DNA of 64,000 nucleotides, taken from Methanoculleus caldifontis. GTDB lineage: Archaea; Halobacteriota; Methanomicrobia; Methanomicrobiales; Methanoculleaceae. The DNA lies in NCBI RefSeq assembly GCF_032842345.1, contig NZ_WBKO01000001.1, positions 1,364,001 through 1,428,000 of the forward strand. Reading direction: 5' to 3'. Below are positions 8,237 to 15,797 of the stretch, one piece after another (the first letter of the stretch is position 1; every line of letters starts with the position of its first letter). Position numbers and translations under genes: made by a program. The notes under the pieces are model-generated. The model was not told the origin of the DNA. It did no database searches and saw only the letters and a program-made list of their open reading frames with translations.

Positions 8237-8991
8237 TTCTCCGCGTCGTGTAATTCCCTTTTGAGTCGATCGATAGCATTGCTGGCGGCGGCGAACGCCT
8301 CCTGTCTGTGCTCTGCAAGTATAGCGAGATAGGTTATATCTTCTCCGGCATAGAGCCGCCCTTTCCGGTGATGGAACCGTACCCCGATGATTCCGGGGAC
8401 CGCTTCCATCTCCTGCCCGATACTCTCGGTCACGGCATCGACGGTCTCGTCGAACTCGAGGTACTCAGTATGCTCGGTCCCGCTCCACTCCCTGACGATC
8501 CCGTTGAACGTGAGGATCGCGCCTGCATGCGCAAGATCGTGCTCGCGCTTCAGATCCCTGACCAGCCCTTCGATGGTGTAGTAGTCCTCGAACGAGGGGA
8601 GCGCGGCGATCACCTCTTCGACGGAGGAAGGGTTCCGGAGCACGACGTTCTCGCTCTCCAGGTCGCCTATCACGATCCGCGGGAACGGCCGGGTCTTGAA
8701 CCCCTCGATGACGGCGTACTCGATCCCCATGTTGCAGAGTGTTTCCAGAGTCGAGTCGAGGTCGTTCTCGCGCCTGATGAGGACCGACTTCTCGCTGTCG
8801 ACACCTGTCGATAGAGCAGCATGTGCTTCATGGTAGATGGTGGTGTCCTTTCCGGGCTCGAGTCGGTATCCGTGGTGCCCGACATGCTTCACTGCCCCGA
8901 CGGTCCCATGTGCAGAGAGCGCCGGGATCAGGTTCTTTATGAATGTGGTCTTCCCGGTGTTCGAGCGGCCGACGATCTGTATGATCTTCAT
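8233..8991 (-). CDS. MobB-MoaE fusion: molybdopterin guanine dinucleotide adaptor + molybdopterin synthase large subunit
   Basis: 252 residues in two domains. Residues 1 to about 125 are MobB-like, with P-loop GRSNTGKTT (8-16), an AVKHVGHHGY segment and EGFKT. Residues about 130-252 are MoaE-like: GAILTFNGIVREWSG gives the conserved Arg of the active site, then YLEFDE, RFHHRKGRLYAGE and AEHRQEAFAAASNAIDRLK. MoaE transfers sulfur from MoaD to form molybdopterin dithiolene, and MobB binds GTP in the later nucleotide-addition step. The protein ends ten residues after the NAIDRLK helix, so the usual P-x-WK(K/R)E segment with the second active-site lysine of E. coli MoaE (Lys126) is absent. Start and stop overlap the neighbours by four bases each. 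Presumably serves tungsten/molybdenum enzymes such as formylmethanofuran or formate dehydrogenase. Confidence 0.88.
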   Translation of the reverse strand: MKIIQIVGRSNTGKTTFIKNLIPALSAHGTVGAVKHVGHHGYRLEPGKDTTIYHEAHAALSTGVDSEKSVLIRRENDLDSTLETLCNMGIEYAVIEGFKTRPFPRIVIGDLESENVVLRNPSSVEEVIAALPSFEDYYTIEGLVRDLKREHDLAHAGAILTFNGIVREWSGTEHTEYLEFDETVDAVTESIGQEMEAVPGIIGVRFHHRKGRLYAGEDITYLAILAEHRQEAFAAASNAIDRLKRELHDAEK

Positions 8992-9575
8992 GGTTCTTCC
9001 TCTTCGTCTTCGTCGTCTTCCTCTTCCTCTTCCTCGTCCCCCCCGTCCTTCGCTGCCGGGTTCTCCTCCTGGCCTGGCCTGGACTTCAGGACGACCGAGG
9101 CCGCCTCGGCCACGCCCCGCATCACCTCGGTGATCCGGTCCTCGACATCGATCTCGTCGTCGATGTTCAGGCTCGTCCCCTCGACCTCGAGCAGGAACCT
9201 CGCGACCTCGCTTGCCTCAAAGAGGATCTCGTCGAGTTCTTCCGCGGTGAAGAAGCCGCACATGGCCCCGTAAAAGAATGTCGCCCCCGCCTTCTTCACC
9301 TTCTTCTTGAACGAACTCCTCGCCTGGTTGACCGCCTGCGGGGTGTAGGAGTCGAGCATGAATGGGCAGAGCTCCGGGAGATTCTCGCCGATGAACGTCA
9401 TCTCCGAGCCGCTGGTCGTCTTGAAGTCTGCGCAGAGGCGTGCGATCGCCCACTCGCGGGCGGTGATGTGGGTGTGTTTGCGCAGGAACTGGTTGACCCG
9501 CTGGTAGGTGGCGCCGTCCACTTTCTTGAATTTCTGGTACTTGTTCGGGTCTCTGGTGCTGTCGGGCTCTTCCAT
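8988..9575 (-). CDS. DUF5806-like conserved archaeal protein with acidic tail
   Basis: 195 residues. The N-terminal region (KYQKFKKVDGATYQRVNQFLRKHTHITAREWAIARL is the start of the domain, about 12-47) and the central helices (PELCPFMLDSYTPQAVN, VKKAGATFFYGAMCGFFTAEELDEIL) look like a compact conserved archaeal domain that I associate with DUF5806; the family name is from memory and not tested. The last 20 residues are almost pure Glu/Asp, encoded by a CTT/CCT-rich stretch at 8993-9045. No catalytic motif is evident. AGAGGAT lies 7 bases before the ATG at 9575. It heads an operon with the MobB-MoaE fusion and the hexomutase, overlapping the next gene by four bases. The function is unknown. 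Confidence 0.8.
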   Translation of the reverse strand: MEEPDSTRDPNKYQKFKKVDGATYQRVNQFLRKHTHITAREWAIARLCADFKTTSGSEMTFIGENLPELCPFMLDSYTPQAVNQARSSFKKKVKKAGATFFYGAMCGFFTAEELDEILFEASEVARFLLEVEGTSLNIDDEIDVEDRITEVMRGVAEAASVVLKSRPGQEENPAAKDGGDEEEEEEDDEDEEEEP

Positions 9576-10337
9576 TTTATCTATCCTCTTGTTGGTGTTG
9601 CTATTTCAATAGGGTTGTTGGTGAGGGGCGCGGGTCTGCCTATCGGTTCCTGCTGCCTCCAGGGCAGGTCCCGTAACTGCACTCCCAAAGTTACGTATAG
9701 CACTATGTGGTTTATCGGTGCCCCCTGCCCCGCCCTGGTCGGGTGGATCGCCCCGTGGTTTCGGCCGGGCTCACGACCCGATCTGCGGGCGATCTGCGGG
9801 TATCGAGTCCATGCGGGTCTGCCCCTTGTCGGCGGGGCGGCGGCGCCCTCCCCGAAGATCATCCCGGGCTCTCGACGCACGCTTTTTCTCGTAACCCGTC
9901 CGCTTTCCGGGGTCGTGGGGGCCGGCCGGCGGGTTTCGCCACCCGGATGTCCGATCAACTCTCCGCGTCGGATGCTGCCCTCCCTCCGCGAGGTGGGCCT
10001 GAATCGCACTATTCGCCGTACGGCTACCGGGCCGCCCTCTCCCTTTCGCGGGGGCGGGCCTCGCCCTCCGGTATGTTCGGTGCGGCCGGGCTCTGCTCCC
10101 CGTGCTGTGCCGGTGTGCTGGCTGGTTCTCGGGGCGGGGATGGTGGGCGAGGTCCGGATCTCTGATTGGCGGACCGGGCTCTCCCGGGCATGCCCCGGTC
10201 GTCGGGCAGTCGATCTGAGGGGTGGCCCCCTCTGACTGGGCGGCCTCGTATCGCACCTATGGGCCCTGATCGGGACGTCCTCCTATACAGACATCGTCGG
10301 GCGGCTGATCGTGCCCATAATCCGCTCTATGGCGGTC

Positions 10338-10346
10338 ATTTATATG
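10338..10346 (+). promoter_or_regulatory. TATA box of a candidate non-coding RNA
   Basis: ATTTATATG is a good archaeal TATA element in a GC-rich stretch. It predicts a transcription start near 10367-10369, just before the 5' strand of the helix described for the downstream RNA candidate. No coding start follows it. Confidence 0.4.
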
Positions 10347-10366
10347 TGGGCGGGCGGAGGGTGCTC

Positions 10367-10537
10367 TGTGGTGCCGGAGGTTGCTGCAGATTGTTCACTT
10401 TCACCCTGCGCGGCGGGGGATTCATATACTCAGAAGAAAAAGTATTCATCAGGGTCTGTTTCCCGTCCACCCGGGAGAGCAACCCCATACCTCCGAACAC
10501 CTGATGCCTCCAGCATCACTGAGATACACTTTTTTTT
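10367..10537 (+). ncRNA. Candidate structured non-coding RNA, about 165-170 nt
   Basis: The unit has promoter, structure and terminator in the right order and no coding frame. CGGAGGT (10375-10381) is complementary to ACCTCCG (10489-10495). The overlapping GGTTGCT (10379-10385) is complementary to AGCAACC (10478-10484), so a long closing helix with an internal bulge, or two alternative helices, can form. TGATGC-CTCCA-GCATCA (10502-10518) is a perfect 6-bp hairpin, followed after 11 bases by eight T residues (10530-10537), a typical archaeal terminator. The hairpin loop CTCC and the ACCTCC strand are both complementary to ribosome-binding sequences, so base pairing with mRNAs is conceivable. 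I do not recognise a known RNA family. The ends are estimated. Confidence 0.4.
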
Positions 10538-11005
10538 ATCGTGGGTCTTTCCCTCTGCGGGGATTTGCTGTCGCTCCGTTCCGGTAGCGGAACGCCATCT
10601 CGCGCCGGCGCAGCAGCCTTCCGGGGGGTGTCTGGATATCCTCGCCTTCGTCCGGGCTTCGAGGGGTTTCCCGGGTCCGGGGTCCGGCCGATCTCTTCCG
10701 GCGGGCCGGCTGTCCGGATGGATGCAGTTTCGGCCGGCCATTTCCTGCCGGGGATCTTCGGGGGCGTTCTCCTATCGCTATGCTCCTGCCGCCGTGTGCC
10801 CCTCTCTCGCTATCGTCTTCGATGCGGCCAGCAGGGCGATTATGGGCTGAGGTGGGGTCTGCCTGGCGTTATCCTGTCTGGGGTCCGGCCGCCCCGTATG
10901 CCTGGGGGCATGGGTTCTGCCGTGATCTCCCTCTCGGCCCGCGGCCGCCCGGGCGGGTGTGTCCCGCAGTCCGGCGGGTCCGGTGTTGCCCCCTGGAAAT
11001 ACCCG

Positions 11006-11033
11006 ATTGCGGGGAATAGTGATTTACCGCAAT
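11006..11033 (+). other. dif-like recombination site next to xerA
   Basis: ATTGCGGGGAA, a 6-base centre TAGTGA, then TTTACCGCAAT. The right arm read backwards is ATTGCGGTAAA, so the 11-base arms match at 9 of 11 positions and the outer 7 bases are perfect. The 11-6-11 layout, 28 bp in all, is that of Xer recombination sites, including archaeal dif. It lies 33 bases before the xerA ATG. A plain transcription-factor palindrome in the xerA promoter is the main alternative. Confidence 0.45.
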
Positions 11034-11066
11034 TTTGATATGCTCCCCCATTCAACTTATAATCCG

Positions 11067-11990
11067 ATGGAAAACGCTCCTTTTTCCGAATGGCTCGAAC
11101 GCTTCAGCAGTTACCTCCGGATGCGGAATTACTCCCCCCGGACCATCAAGAAGTACGGTCAGACCGTCGAACGCTTCGCCCGGTACGCCTGGCTCAGGCA
11201 GCATCCCGGTCCGGGCGGGATCCGGATCGATGAGGCTGCCCTCGATGCCGCGCCCCTCGATGCGGATGTGAACGTCTCCGCTGCCCTCGTCACGGATTTC
11301 TTCTCGTTCATCTCGGAGGGCCGGGATTACAAGCCAAAGACTCTCCACCGGATGGTCTCGACGCTCTCCTCGTTCTATCGCTACCTCTACGCGCAGGGCG
11401 TCGTTGTCGCGAACCCCATGATCGGGGTGGAGCGGCCCCGGATCAAGAATCAGGAACTGAAATACCTCAAGCACAGCCAGGTTCTCCGGCTGATCAACTC
11501 CATCGAGAACGGGCGTGACAAACTGATCGTCCGGCTCATCTACGCCACGGGCGTCCGTGTCTCCGAACTCTGCTCGATACGCGTCGAGGACATCGATTTC
11601 GAGGAGCAGACGATCCGGGTCAAGGGAAAAGGCGACAAGATCCGGACGGTCTTCGTCGACGAAGATACCCTCCAGACGATCGACGAATTCATCGGGAACA
11701 CGATAGAGGGGCCGCTCTTCGTGGGCCAGCAGGGCAACCCCCTCTCCCCCCGGACCGTCCAGCACATCTTCCGGCAGAATGCTCCCGCCGGGATTACGCC
11801 GCACAAGATCCGGCACTCCTACGCGAGCGAGCTCTACCGGCGCTCAAAGAACCTCCGCGTCGTCCAGGAAAACCTGGGGCACTCCTCCATCAAGACGACC
11901 GAGATCTACCTGCATACGGACCTCGATGAGCGGAGGAACGTCTATAAACAGTATTTCCCGCTCTCGAACGGGAAGAAGTCCGGTGAGTGA
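11067..11990 (+). CDS. xerA: Tyrosine recombinase XerA
   Basis: 307 residues from ATG 11067 (MENAPFSEW); ATG 11040 would add nine residues. The N-terminal SAM-like core-binding domain (about 5-115) has the YSPRTIKKY pattern. The catalytic domain (about 130-300) has all active-site residues: Arg164 in ATGVRVSEL, Lys188 in the KGKGDK beta-hairpin, His246 and Arg249 in TPHKIRHSYASEL, His272 in NLGHSS and nucleophile Tyr281 in TTEIYLHT. This is the small, complete Xer type that resolves chromosome dimers in archaea by recombining dif. A dif-like palindrome lies 33 bases upstream. There is no clear ribosome site, so the mRNA may be leaderless or nearly so. Confidence 0.93.
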   Translation: MENAPFSEWLERFSSYLRMRNYSPRTIKKYGQTVERFARYAWLRQHPGPGGIRIDEAALDAAPLDADVNVSAALVTDFFSFISEGRDYKPKTLHRMVSTLSSFYRYLYAQGVVVANPMIGVERPRIKNQELKYLKHSQVLRLINSIENGRDKLIVRLIYATGVRVSELCSIRVEDIDFEEQTIRVKGKGDKIRTVFVDEDTLQTIDEFIGNTIEGPLFVGQQGNPLSPRTVQHIFRQNAPAGITPHKIRHSYASELYRRSKNLRVVQENLGHSSIKTTEIYLHTDLDERRNVYKQYFPLSNGKKSGE

Positions 11991-12000
11991 GCTGATCTCG

Positions 12001-12520
12001 ATAAACCGTATGGTGCTATATGGGTTTGGGGCGGCAGAGGATCCTCCGGCCCCGGTCTCTTGCCCCTGGCATCTGTTGGGGGTCTGCCTGGATGCCACGC
12101 TCACTTCTATCGAATGATGTGGTTGAGGGCAGTCCTCCGGCCCTCTCTTCGTGTTCTTCGAAGCCTGATGGCTTCTCATGCTCGCTTACGCTCGCACTTC
12201 GCACCAGATGGTGCTCGAGCTCCGGCGCTTCGGCCCATCGCACTTCGAAGCCTGATGGCTTCTCATGCTCGCTTACGCTCGCACTTCGCACCAGATGGTG
12301 CTCGAGCTCCGGCCCTTCGGCCCATCGCACTTCGAAGCCTGATGGCTTCTTAAACTCCGGTTCTACGAACCGTCGTCCTTCGCGCCTTCGCGTGAGTTAA
12401 ATGCCGGAGATTGTAATGCAGCCTCGCGCGAAACCGCGAAGTGTGGGATGCACCTCCGACCGTTTCCCCGCTTCTTTCATCTGGCAACGCTCAAATGAGA
12501 GGAAGACCTACCGTATCGGT
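12001..12520. other. Gene-free stretch carrying tandem palindromic repeats
   Basis: Between the xerA stop and the epimerase start. Bases 12157-12350 hold the 87-bp tandem repeats listed separately. From about 12350 to 12520 there is a second compositionally odd section with words such as CTTCGCGCCTTCGCG and CGCGCGAAACCGCGAAG, which can form small hairpins. An open frame runs rightward through the repeats, but it only encodes the same 29 residues over again and is best explained by the repeat length being a multiple of three. Confidence 0.7.
12157..12350. repeat. Two 87-bp tandem repeats plus a partial third copy
   Basis: Copies begin at 12157, 12244 and 12331, each with TTCGAAGCCTGATGGCTTC. 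The first two are complete and differ at a single base in the GGCGCTTCGG/GGCCCTTCGG section; the third stops after about 20 bases. Each unit contains perfect small palindromes, GAAGCC-TGAT-GGCTTC and GCACCA-GA-TGGTGC, and the word pair GCTCGCTTACGCTCGCAC. There are no unique spacers, so this is not CRISPR. It resembles extragenic palindromic repeat elements. Proximity to xerA and the dif-like site may or may not be meaningful. Confidence 0.85.
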
Positions 12521-13465
12521 ATGCGCTACATCGTCACCGGCGGTGCCGGGTTCATCGGGTCCAACCTCGCAGAACATCTCTCACGCGACCACGAGGTCGT
12601 GATCGTCGACGACCTCACCTCCGGGCAGCGTCAGAATATCGAGCGCATCATGGACAACTCCCGCGTGACCTTCGTCGAGGGGAGCGTCACCGACCTCGAC
12701 CTCCTGATGGAGATCTTTGCTGGTGCGGACGGCATCTTCCACCAGGCGGCGATCGCTTCGGTCCCCCGCTCCGTGAAAGACCCTCTCGAGACGAACGCGG
12801 TGAACGCGGCCGGGACCGTGAACGTCCTCTGGGCCGCGAAAGAGTGCGGCGTCCCGTCGGTCGTCACGGCCTCCACCTCGGCGATCTACGGGGACGACCC
12901 GGTCTTCCCCAAGCGGGAGACGATGGCGCCGACTCCGCTCTCTCCCTACGCGGTCTCGAAACTCGCGGGCGAGTACTACGGGAAGGTCTTTGCCGACCTC
13001 TACGGCATCCGGACGGTCTTCCTCCGTTACTTCAACGTCTTCGGGCCCCGACAGGACCCGAACTCCGAGTACGCCGCGGTGATCCCGAAGTTCATCACCC
13101 GGTTGCTCGACGGGAAGCCCCCGATCGTCTACGGCGACGGGGAGCAGACCCGTGACTTCATCTTCGTCGCGGACGTGGTGCAGGCGAATATCAGGGCGAT
13201 GGAGAGCGAGGCCCGGGGAGTCTTCAACATCGCCGGCGGCCGCCGGATCAGCCTCAACGAACTCGCCGCCAGCCTATCGGAGATCACCGGCGTAGACCTC
13301 CGGCCGGTATACGAACCGCCGCGAGCGGGAGATGTGCGCGACTCTCTCGCGGAGATCTCCCGGGCGGAGGAGGCCTTCGGGTTCTCCCCCCGTTACACCC
13401 TCGAAGCAGGGCTCCGCGAGACCGTGGAGTGGTTCCGGGATGGTCGGGGCGGAAGACGCCGGTGA
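12521..13465 (+). CDS. NAD-dependent nucleotide-sugar epimerase/dehydratase (GalE-like)
   Basis: 314 residues from ATG 12521, an extended short-chain dehydrogenase. The nucleotide-binding GGAGFIGS motif is at 7-14 and the acidic NAD-selecting VDDL at 29-32. The catalytic set is Ser118-Ser120 in TASTSAIYG with Tyr143 and Lys147 in SPYAVSKLAGE. RYFNVFGPRQDP and the C-terminal substrate domain (DFIFVADV, FNIAGG) match UDP-glucose or UDP-GlcNAc 4-epimerases of archaea. The frame is open upstream to 12401, but that part is repeat-derived and unlike any enzyme N-terminus, so ATG 12521 before RYIVTGG is preferred. With the ManC-like gene nearby it probably supplies sugars for surface glycans or N-glycosylation. 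The exact substrate is not determinable. Confidence 0.9.
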   Translation: MRYIVTGGAGFIGSNLAEHLSRDHEVVIVDDLTSGQRQNIERIMDNSRVTFVEGSVTDLDLLMEIFAGADGIFHQAAIASVPRSVKDPLETNAVNAAGTVNVLWAAKECGVPSVVTASTSAIYGDDPVFPKRETMAPTPLSPYAVSKLAGEYYGKVFADLYGIRTVFLRYFNVFGPRQDPNSEYAAVIPKFITRLLDGKPPIVYGDGEQTRDFIFVADVVQANIRAMESEARGVFNIAGGRRISLNELAASLSEITGVDLRPVYEPPRAGDVRDSLAEISRAEEAFGFSPRYTLEAGLRETVEWFRDGRGGRRR

Positions 13466-13553
13466 ATGAACTTCAAGGCCCTTGCGTTCCCGGATTCCCC
13501 TCTCCGGCGGTCCGATAGGCGGCTCCGGGTCGGGGTGCGGCGGCAGCAGGAAC

Positions 13554-13561
13554 CTATATAT
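13554..13561 (+). promoter_or_regulatory. TATA box of the TPR protein gene
   Basis: CTATATAT at 13554-13561 predicts a start near 13582, leaving a leader of about 16 bases that contains the ribosome site GAGGT (13585-13589) before the ATG at 13598. This supports 13598 over the upstream in-frame starts. Confidence 0.55.
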
Positions 13562-13597
13562 CTTCACCCTGCTGTATGGGGTGCGAGGTACCGACGT

Positions 13598-14041
13598 ATG
13601 CCCCAACTGATTACACCGGAGATCGTCCGGAAGGGTGATAACAGGGACGCACCACGGGCGTACAACGATGCGACGGTGCAGAACCCGCATAGCCCGACGG
13701 TTTTAAACAACATCGGCGTGGCGCTTGAGAGGCAGGGACGCTACGAGGAAGCGCTCGCTGCATTCAGTGCCGCGCTCGTCTGCGACAACGACGACGTCTA
13801 TGCCTGGAACAACCGGGCGGTGATCCTCACCCGGCTCGGCCGTCTCCAGGAGGCGGTGCTCTCCTGCACGCAGGCGCTCGCGATCGACCGGTCGTGCATC
13901 TTCGCCTGGGTCACCTACGGCACGGTGCTCAGCAGGCTCGGGAAGTACCCGGAGGCGGAATCGGCTCTTGCGGTTGCTGAAGATCTCGACCCGCAGGCGC
14001 GGGCGCTCTATCCCGGCAACCTGACGATGACCCGGGCGTAA
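13598..14041 (+). CDS. Small TPR-repeat protein
   Basis: 147 residues. After a short N-terminal segment (MPQLITPEIVRKGDN), three tandem 34-residue tetratricopeptide repeats are visible: PTVLNNIGVALERQGRYEEALAAFSAAL, DDVYAWNN-RAVILTRLGRLQEAVLSCTQAL and SCIFAWVTYG-TVLSRLGKYPEAESALAVAEDL, with the typical W/Y, L, G-Y/R-E-A and A positions. The protein therefore presents a helical groove for protein binding, probably in the cytoplasm, as no signal or membrane segment is present. The start is set by the TATA box and GAGGT site just upstream; the longer frame from 13466 has no such support. A T7 run follows the stop. The partner is unknown. Confidence 0.85.
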   Translation: MPQLITPEIVRKGDNRDAPRAYNDATVQNPHSPTVLNNIGVALERQGRYEEALAAFSAALVCDNDDVYAWNNRAVILTRLGRLQEAVLSCTQALAIDRSCIFAWVTYGTVLSRLGKYPEAESALAVAEDLDPQARALYPGNLTMTRA

Positions 14042-14050
14042 TCTGAAACC

Positions 14051-14057
14051 TTTTTTT
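14051..14057 (+). terminator. Oligo-T terminator after the TPR gene
   Basis: Seven consecutive T residues begin ten bases after the TAA stop at 14041, the usual archaeal intrinsic termination signal. Confidence 0.5.
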
Positions 14058-14312
14058 GAAACCCCGTGCGGCCCAATAGGGTTCCCCCTCTCTGAATCGC
14101 GGAGTTCCGAAATTGATACACTATCGGATGCAATATGGGTCGTCTTCTTGCGTACATACTCCCGGTCCTGCACGTATCTCTCCTCGACCTCCATCCGGGC
14201 GGCCTGTGGCATCGCGAAGTCTCCCGGACCCCTGGAGGGACCCGTACGTATTTATCCACCTTCTTACACTAGAGTGTGCCATCGAGTGCCCTGCGGCACG
14301 GAGCCCGAGCCA

Positions 14313-15662
14313 ATGAAGACGCTCATACTTGCAGGCGGGAGCGGCACCCGCCTCTTCCCGCTCTCACGGGAACACTACCCGAAACAGTTCATCCCGCTGG
14401 TCGACGACGAGTCTCTCTTCCAGAAGACCGTGAGGAGGTCGCTCCTCTTCTCCTCTCCGCAGGATATCGCCATCGTCACGAACACGGAGCATAGGTTCCT
14501 GGTCCGGGACCAGCTTGCCGCCATCGGGTGCGACTGCCGGGTCCTCGTCGAACCGGTGGGCAGGAACACCCTGCCGGCGATCTACTACGGCGTCCGGGAG
14601 GTCGCCGAAGACGGGGCCGGGACGGTCGCGGTGCTGCCCTCGGACCACCTGATCACCGCTACCGCACCGTTCCACGAGGCGTTCCGGCGGGCGGAGCGGC
14701 TCGCGAAGGACTACCTGGTGGTCTTCGGGGTGCGGCCGACCTCGCCCCACACCGGCTACGGCTACATCCGGCCGGGAGAGCCTCTCGCGGACGGCTCGGT
14801 CGTGGACGCCTTCGTGGAGAAGCCGGATCTCCCCACCGCGGAGCGCTACGTTGCAGACGGCTACCTCTGGAACTCCGGCATGTTCTGTTTTGATGCCGCC
14901 CTCTTCCTTGCCGAGTGCGAGACCTGCGCACCGGAGGTCGTCAGGGCGTTCGAGCACCCCGTCGAGGAAGCATACGCTGCAACTCCCGCTCTCTCCATCG
15001 ATTACGGGATCATGGAGAAGACCCGGCGGGCGGTGGTCGTGCCGCTCGAGGCCGACTGGAACGACGTAGGAAACTTCGACGCGCTTTATGCCGCCCTGCA
15101 AAAGAACGGAAACGGCAACGCCGTCAGGGGCGAGCATATCGGGATCGATTCTTCCGAGAACCTGATCCTCGCGGACCGGCTGATCGCCACCGTCGGGGTC
15201 CACAACCTCGCGATCGTCGAGACGAAAGACGCCATCCTCATTGCCGACCGGGACGAGGCCCAGCGGGTGGGCGAGATCGCAAAGGCTCTCCGCGAGAGGG
15301 GGGACTCCCGTGCGTTCTTCCATACGCGGGTCCACCGGCCCTGGGGCTCCTACACGAACCTCGAGGAAGGGCGGGCATACAAGATCAAGCGGGTCACGGT
15401 CCCCCCGAAACGGCGGCTATCGCTGCAGATGCACCACCACCGCTCCGAGCACTGGGTGGTCGTCACCGGGTGCGCCGAGGTGACGATCGGCGAGAAGACG
15501 TACCTTCTCCGGAACGGCGAGTCCACCTTCGTCCCGGCGGGGACGGTCCACCGGCTCGCGAACCCCGGCCTCCTGCCGCTCGAACTGATCGAGGTGCAGA
15601 TCGGGGAGTATACCGGCGAGGACGACATCGTCCGGTACGAGGACGACTTCGAGCGGGCGTGA
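14313..15662 (+). CDS. manC: Mannose-1-phosphate guanylyltransferase / mannose-6-phosphate isomerase (bifunctional)
   Basis: 449 residues from ATG 14313. The nucleotidyltransferase domain (1 to about 270) opens with LILAGGSGTRLFPLSREHYPKQF, then has VEPVGRNTLPA, the metal-binding LPSDH, VEKPDLPTAERY and WNSGMF. The C-terminal cupin domain (about 335-449) has HRPWGSYTNLEEG, LQMHHHRSEHWVVVTG and ETxxVPxGxxHRLxNP-type spacing, the type II phosphomannose isomerase half. Together they convert fructose-6-phosphate-derived mannose to GDP-mannose. ATG 14313 is chosen because the GGSGTR motif starts at residue 7, as is normal; the longer upstream frame is not protein-like. A TATA element (GTATTTATC, about 14248-14256) and a small leader hairpin GTGCC-CTGC-GGCAC precede it. 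Likely supplies mannose for surface polysaccharides or glycoproteins. Confidence 0.93.
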   Translation: MKTLILAGGSGTRLFPLSREHYPKQFIPLVDDESLFQKTVRRSLLFSSPQDIAIVTNTEHRFLVRDQLAAIGCDCRVLVEPVGRNTLPAIYYGVREVAEDGAGTVAVLPSDHLITATAPFHEAFRRAERLAKDYLVVFGVRPTSPHTGYGYIRPGEPLADGSVVDAFVEKPDLPTAERYVADGYLWNSGMFCFDAALFLAECETCAPEVVRAFEHPVEEAYAATPALSIDYGIMEKTRRAVVVPLEADWNDVGNFDALYAALQKNGNGNAVRGEHIGIDSSENLILADRLIATVGVHNLAIVETKDAILIADRDEAQRVGEIAKALRERGDSRAFFHTRVHRPWGSYTNLEEGRAYKIKRVTVPPKRRLSLQMHHHRSEHWVVVTGCAEVTIGEKTYLLRNGESTFVPAGTVHRLANPGLLPLELIEVQIGEYTGEDDIVRYEDDFERA

Positions 15663-15797
15663 GCCGGCCGGCGGTGCCGGTCCACCGGCACCTCTCTGCC
15701 TGCTGCCCGGATGCCTGCTACAAAACCGATATAACACCCCGGCACATAGTACATAAGAGCTGGTATCGCAGGTGCCTGCGGGCCGGGTTCATTTCTC

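Larger units (their letters stand above)
9576..11005. other. Gene-free tract, about 1.4 kb, between the DUF5806-like gene and xerA
   Basis: No convincing gene lies here. Open frames exist on both strands, but their products are rich in Gly, Pro, Arg and Ser, match no family I recognise and lack ribosome sites. What can be seen: a 12-bp palindrome CTATTTCAATAG at 9601-9612 that may include the promoter of the leftward gene; the word GGGTCTGCC near 9633, 9809 and 10855 (and again at 12079); a promoter-to-oligo-T unit at about 10338-10537 described separately; and the dif-like site at the right edge. I saw no Orc1/Cdc6 gene, origin-type repeats, RNase P or SRP RNA signatures. Confidence 0.7.

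Noticed and set aside
8993-9045. CTT/CCT microsatellite as a separate repeat
   Set aside because: It encodes the acidic C-terminal tail of the DUF5806-like protein in frame and needs no separate explanation.
9576-11005. Replication origin, RNase P RNA or SRP RNA in the gene-free tract
   Set aside because: No Orc1/Cdc6 gene, origin-recognition repeats or AT-rich unwinding region, and none of the conserved RNase P or SRP sequence blocks were found on either strand.
12157-12350. CRISPR array next to a genome that encodes Cas1
   Set aside because: The repeats are directly adjacent 87-bp units with no unique spacers, and each unit has internal palindromes.
12020-12400. Protein made of 29-residue repeats (SKPDGFSCSLTLALRTRW...)
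   Set aside because: The frame stays open because the 87-bp repeat is a multiple of three. There is no ribosome site, and both strands are open in the same way.
13703-14212. Leftward ORF with a fairly protein-like start (MEVEERYVQDREYVRKK)
   Set aside because: Most of it is antisense to the TPR gene, and there is no promoter or ribosome site. At best the first 40 codons could be a gene remnant.
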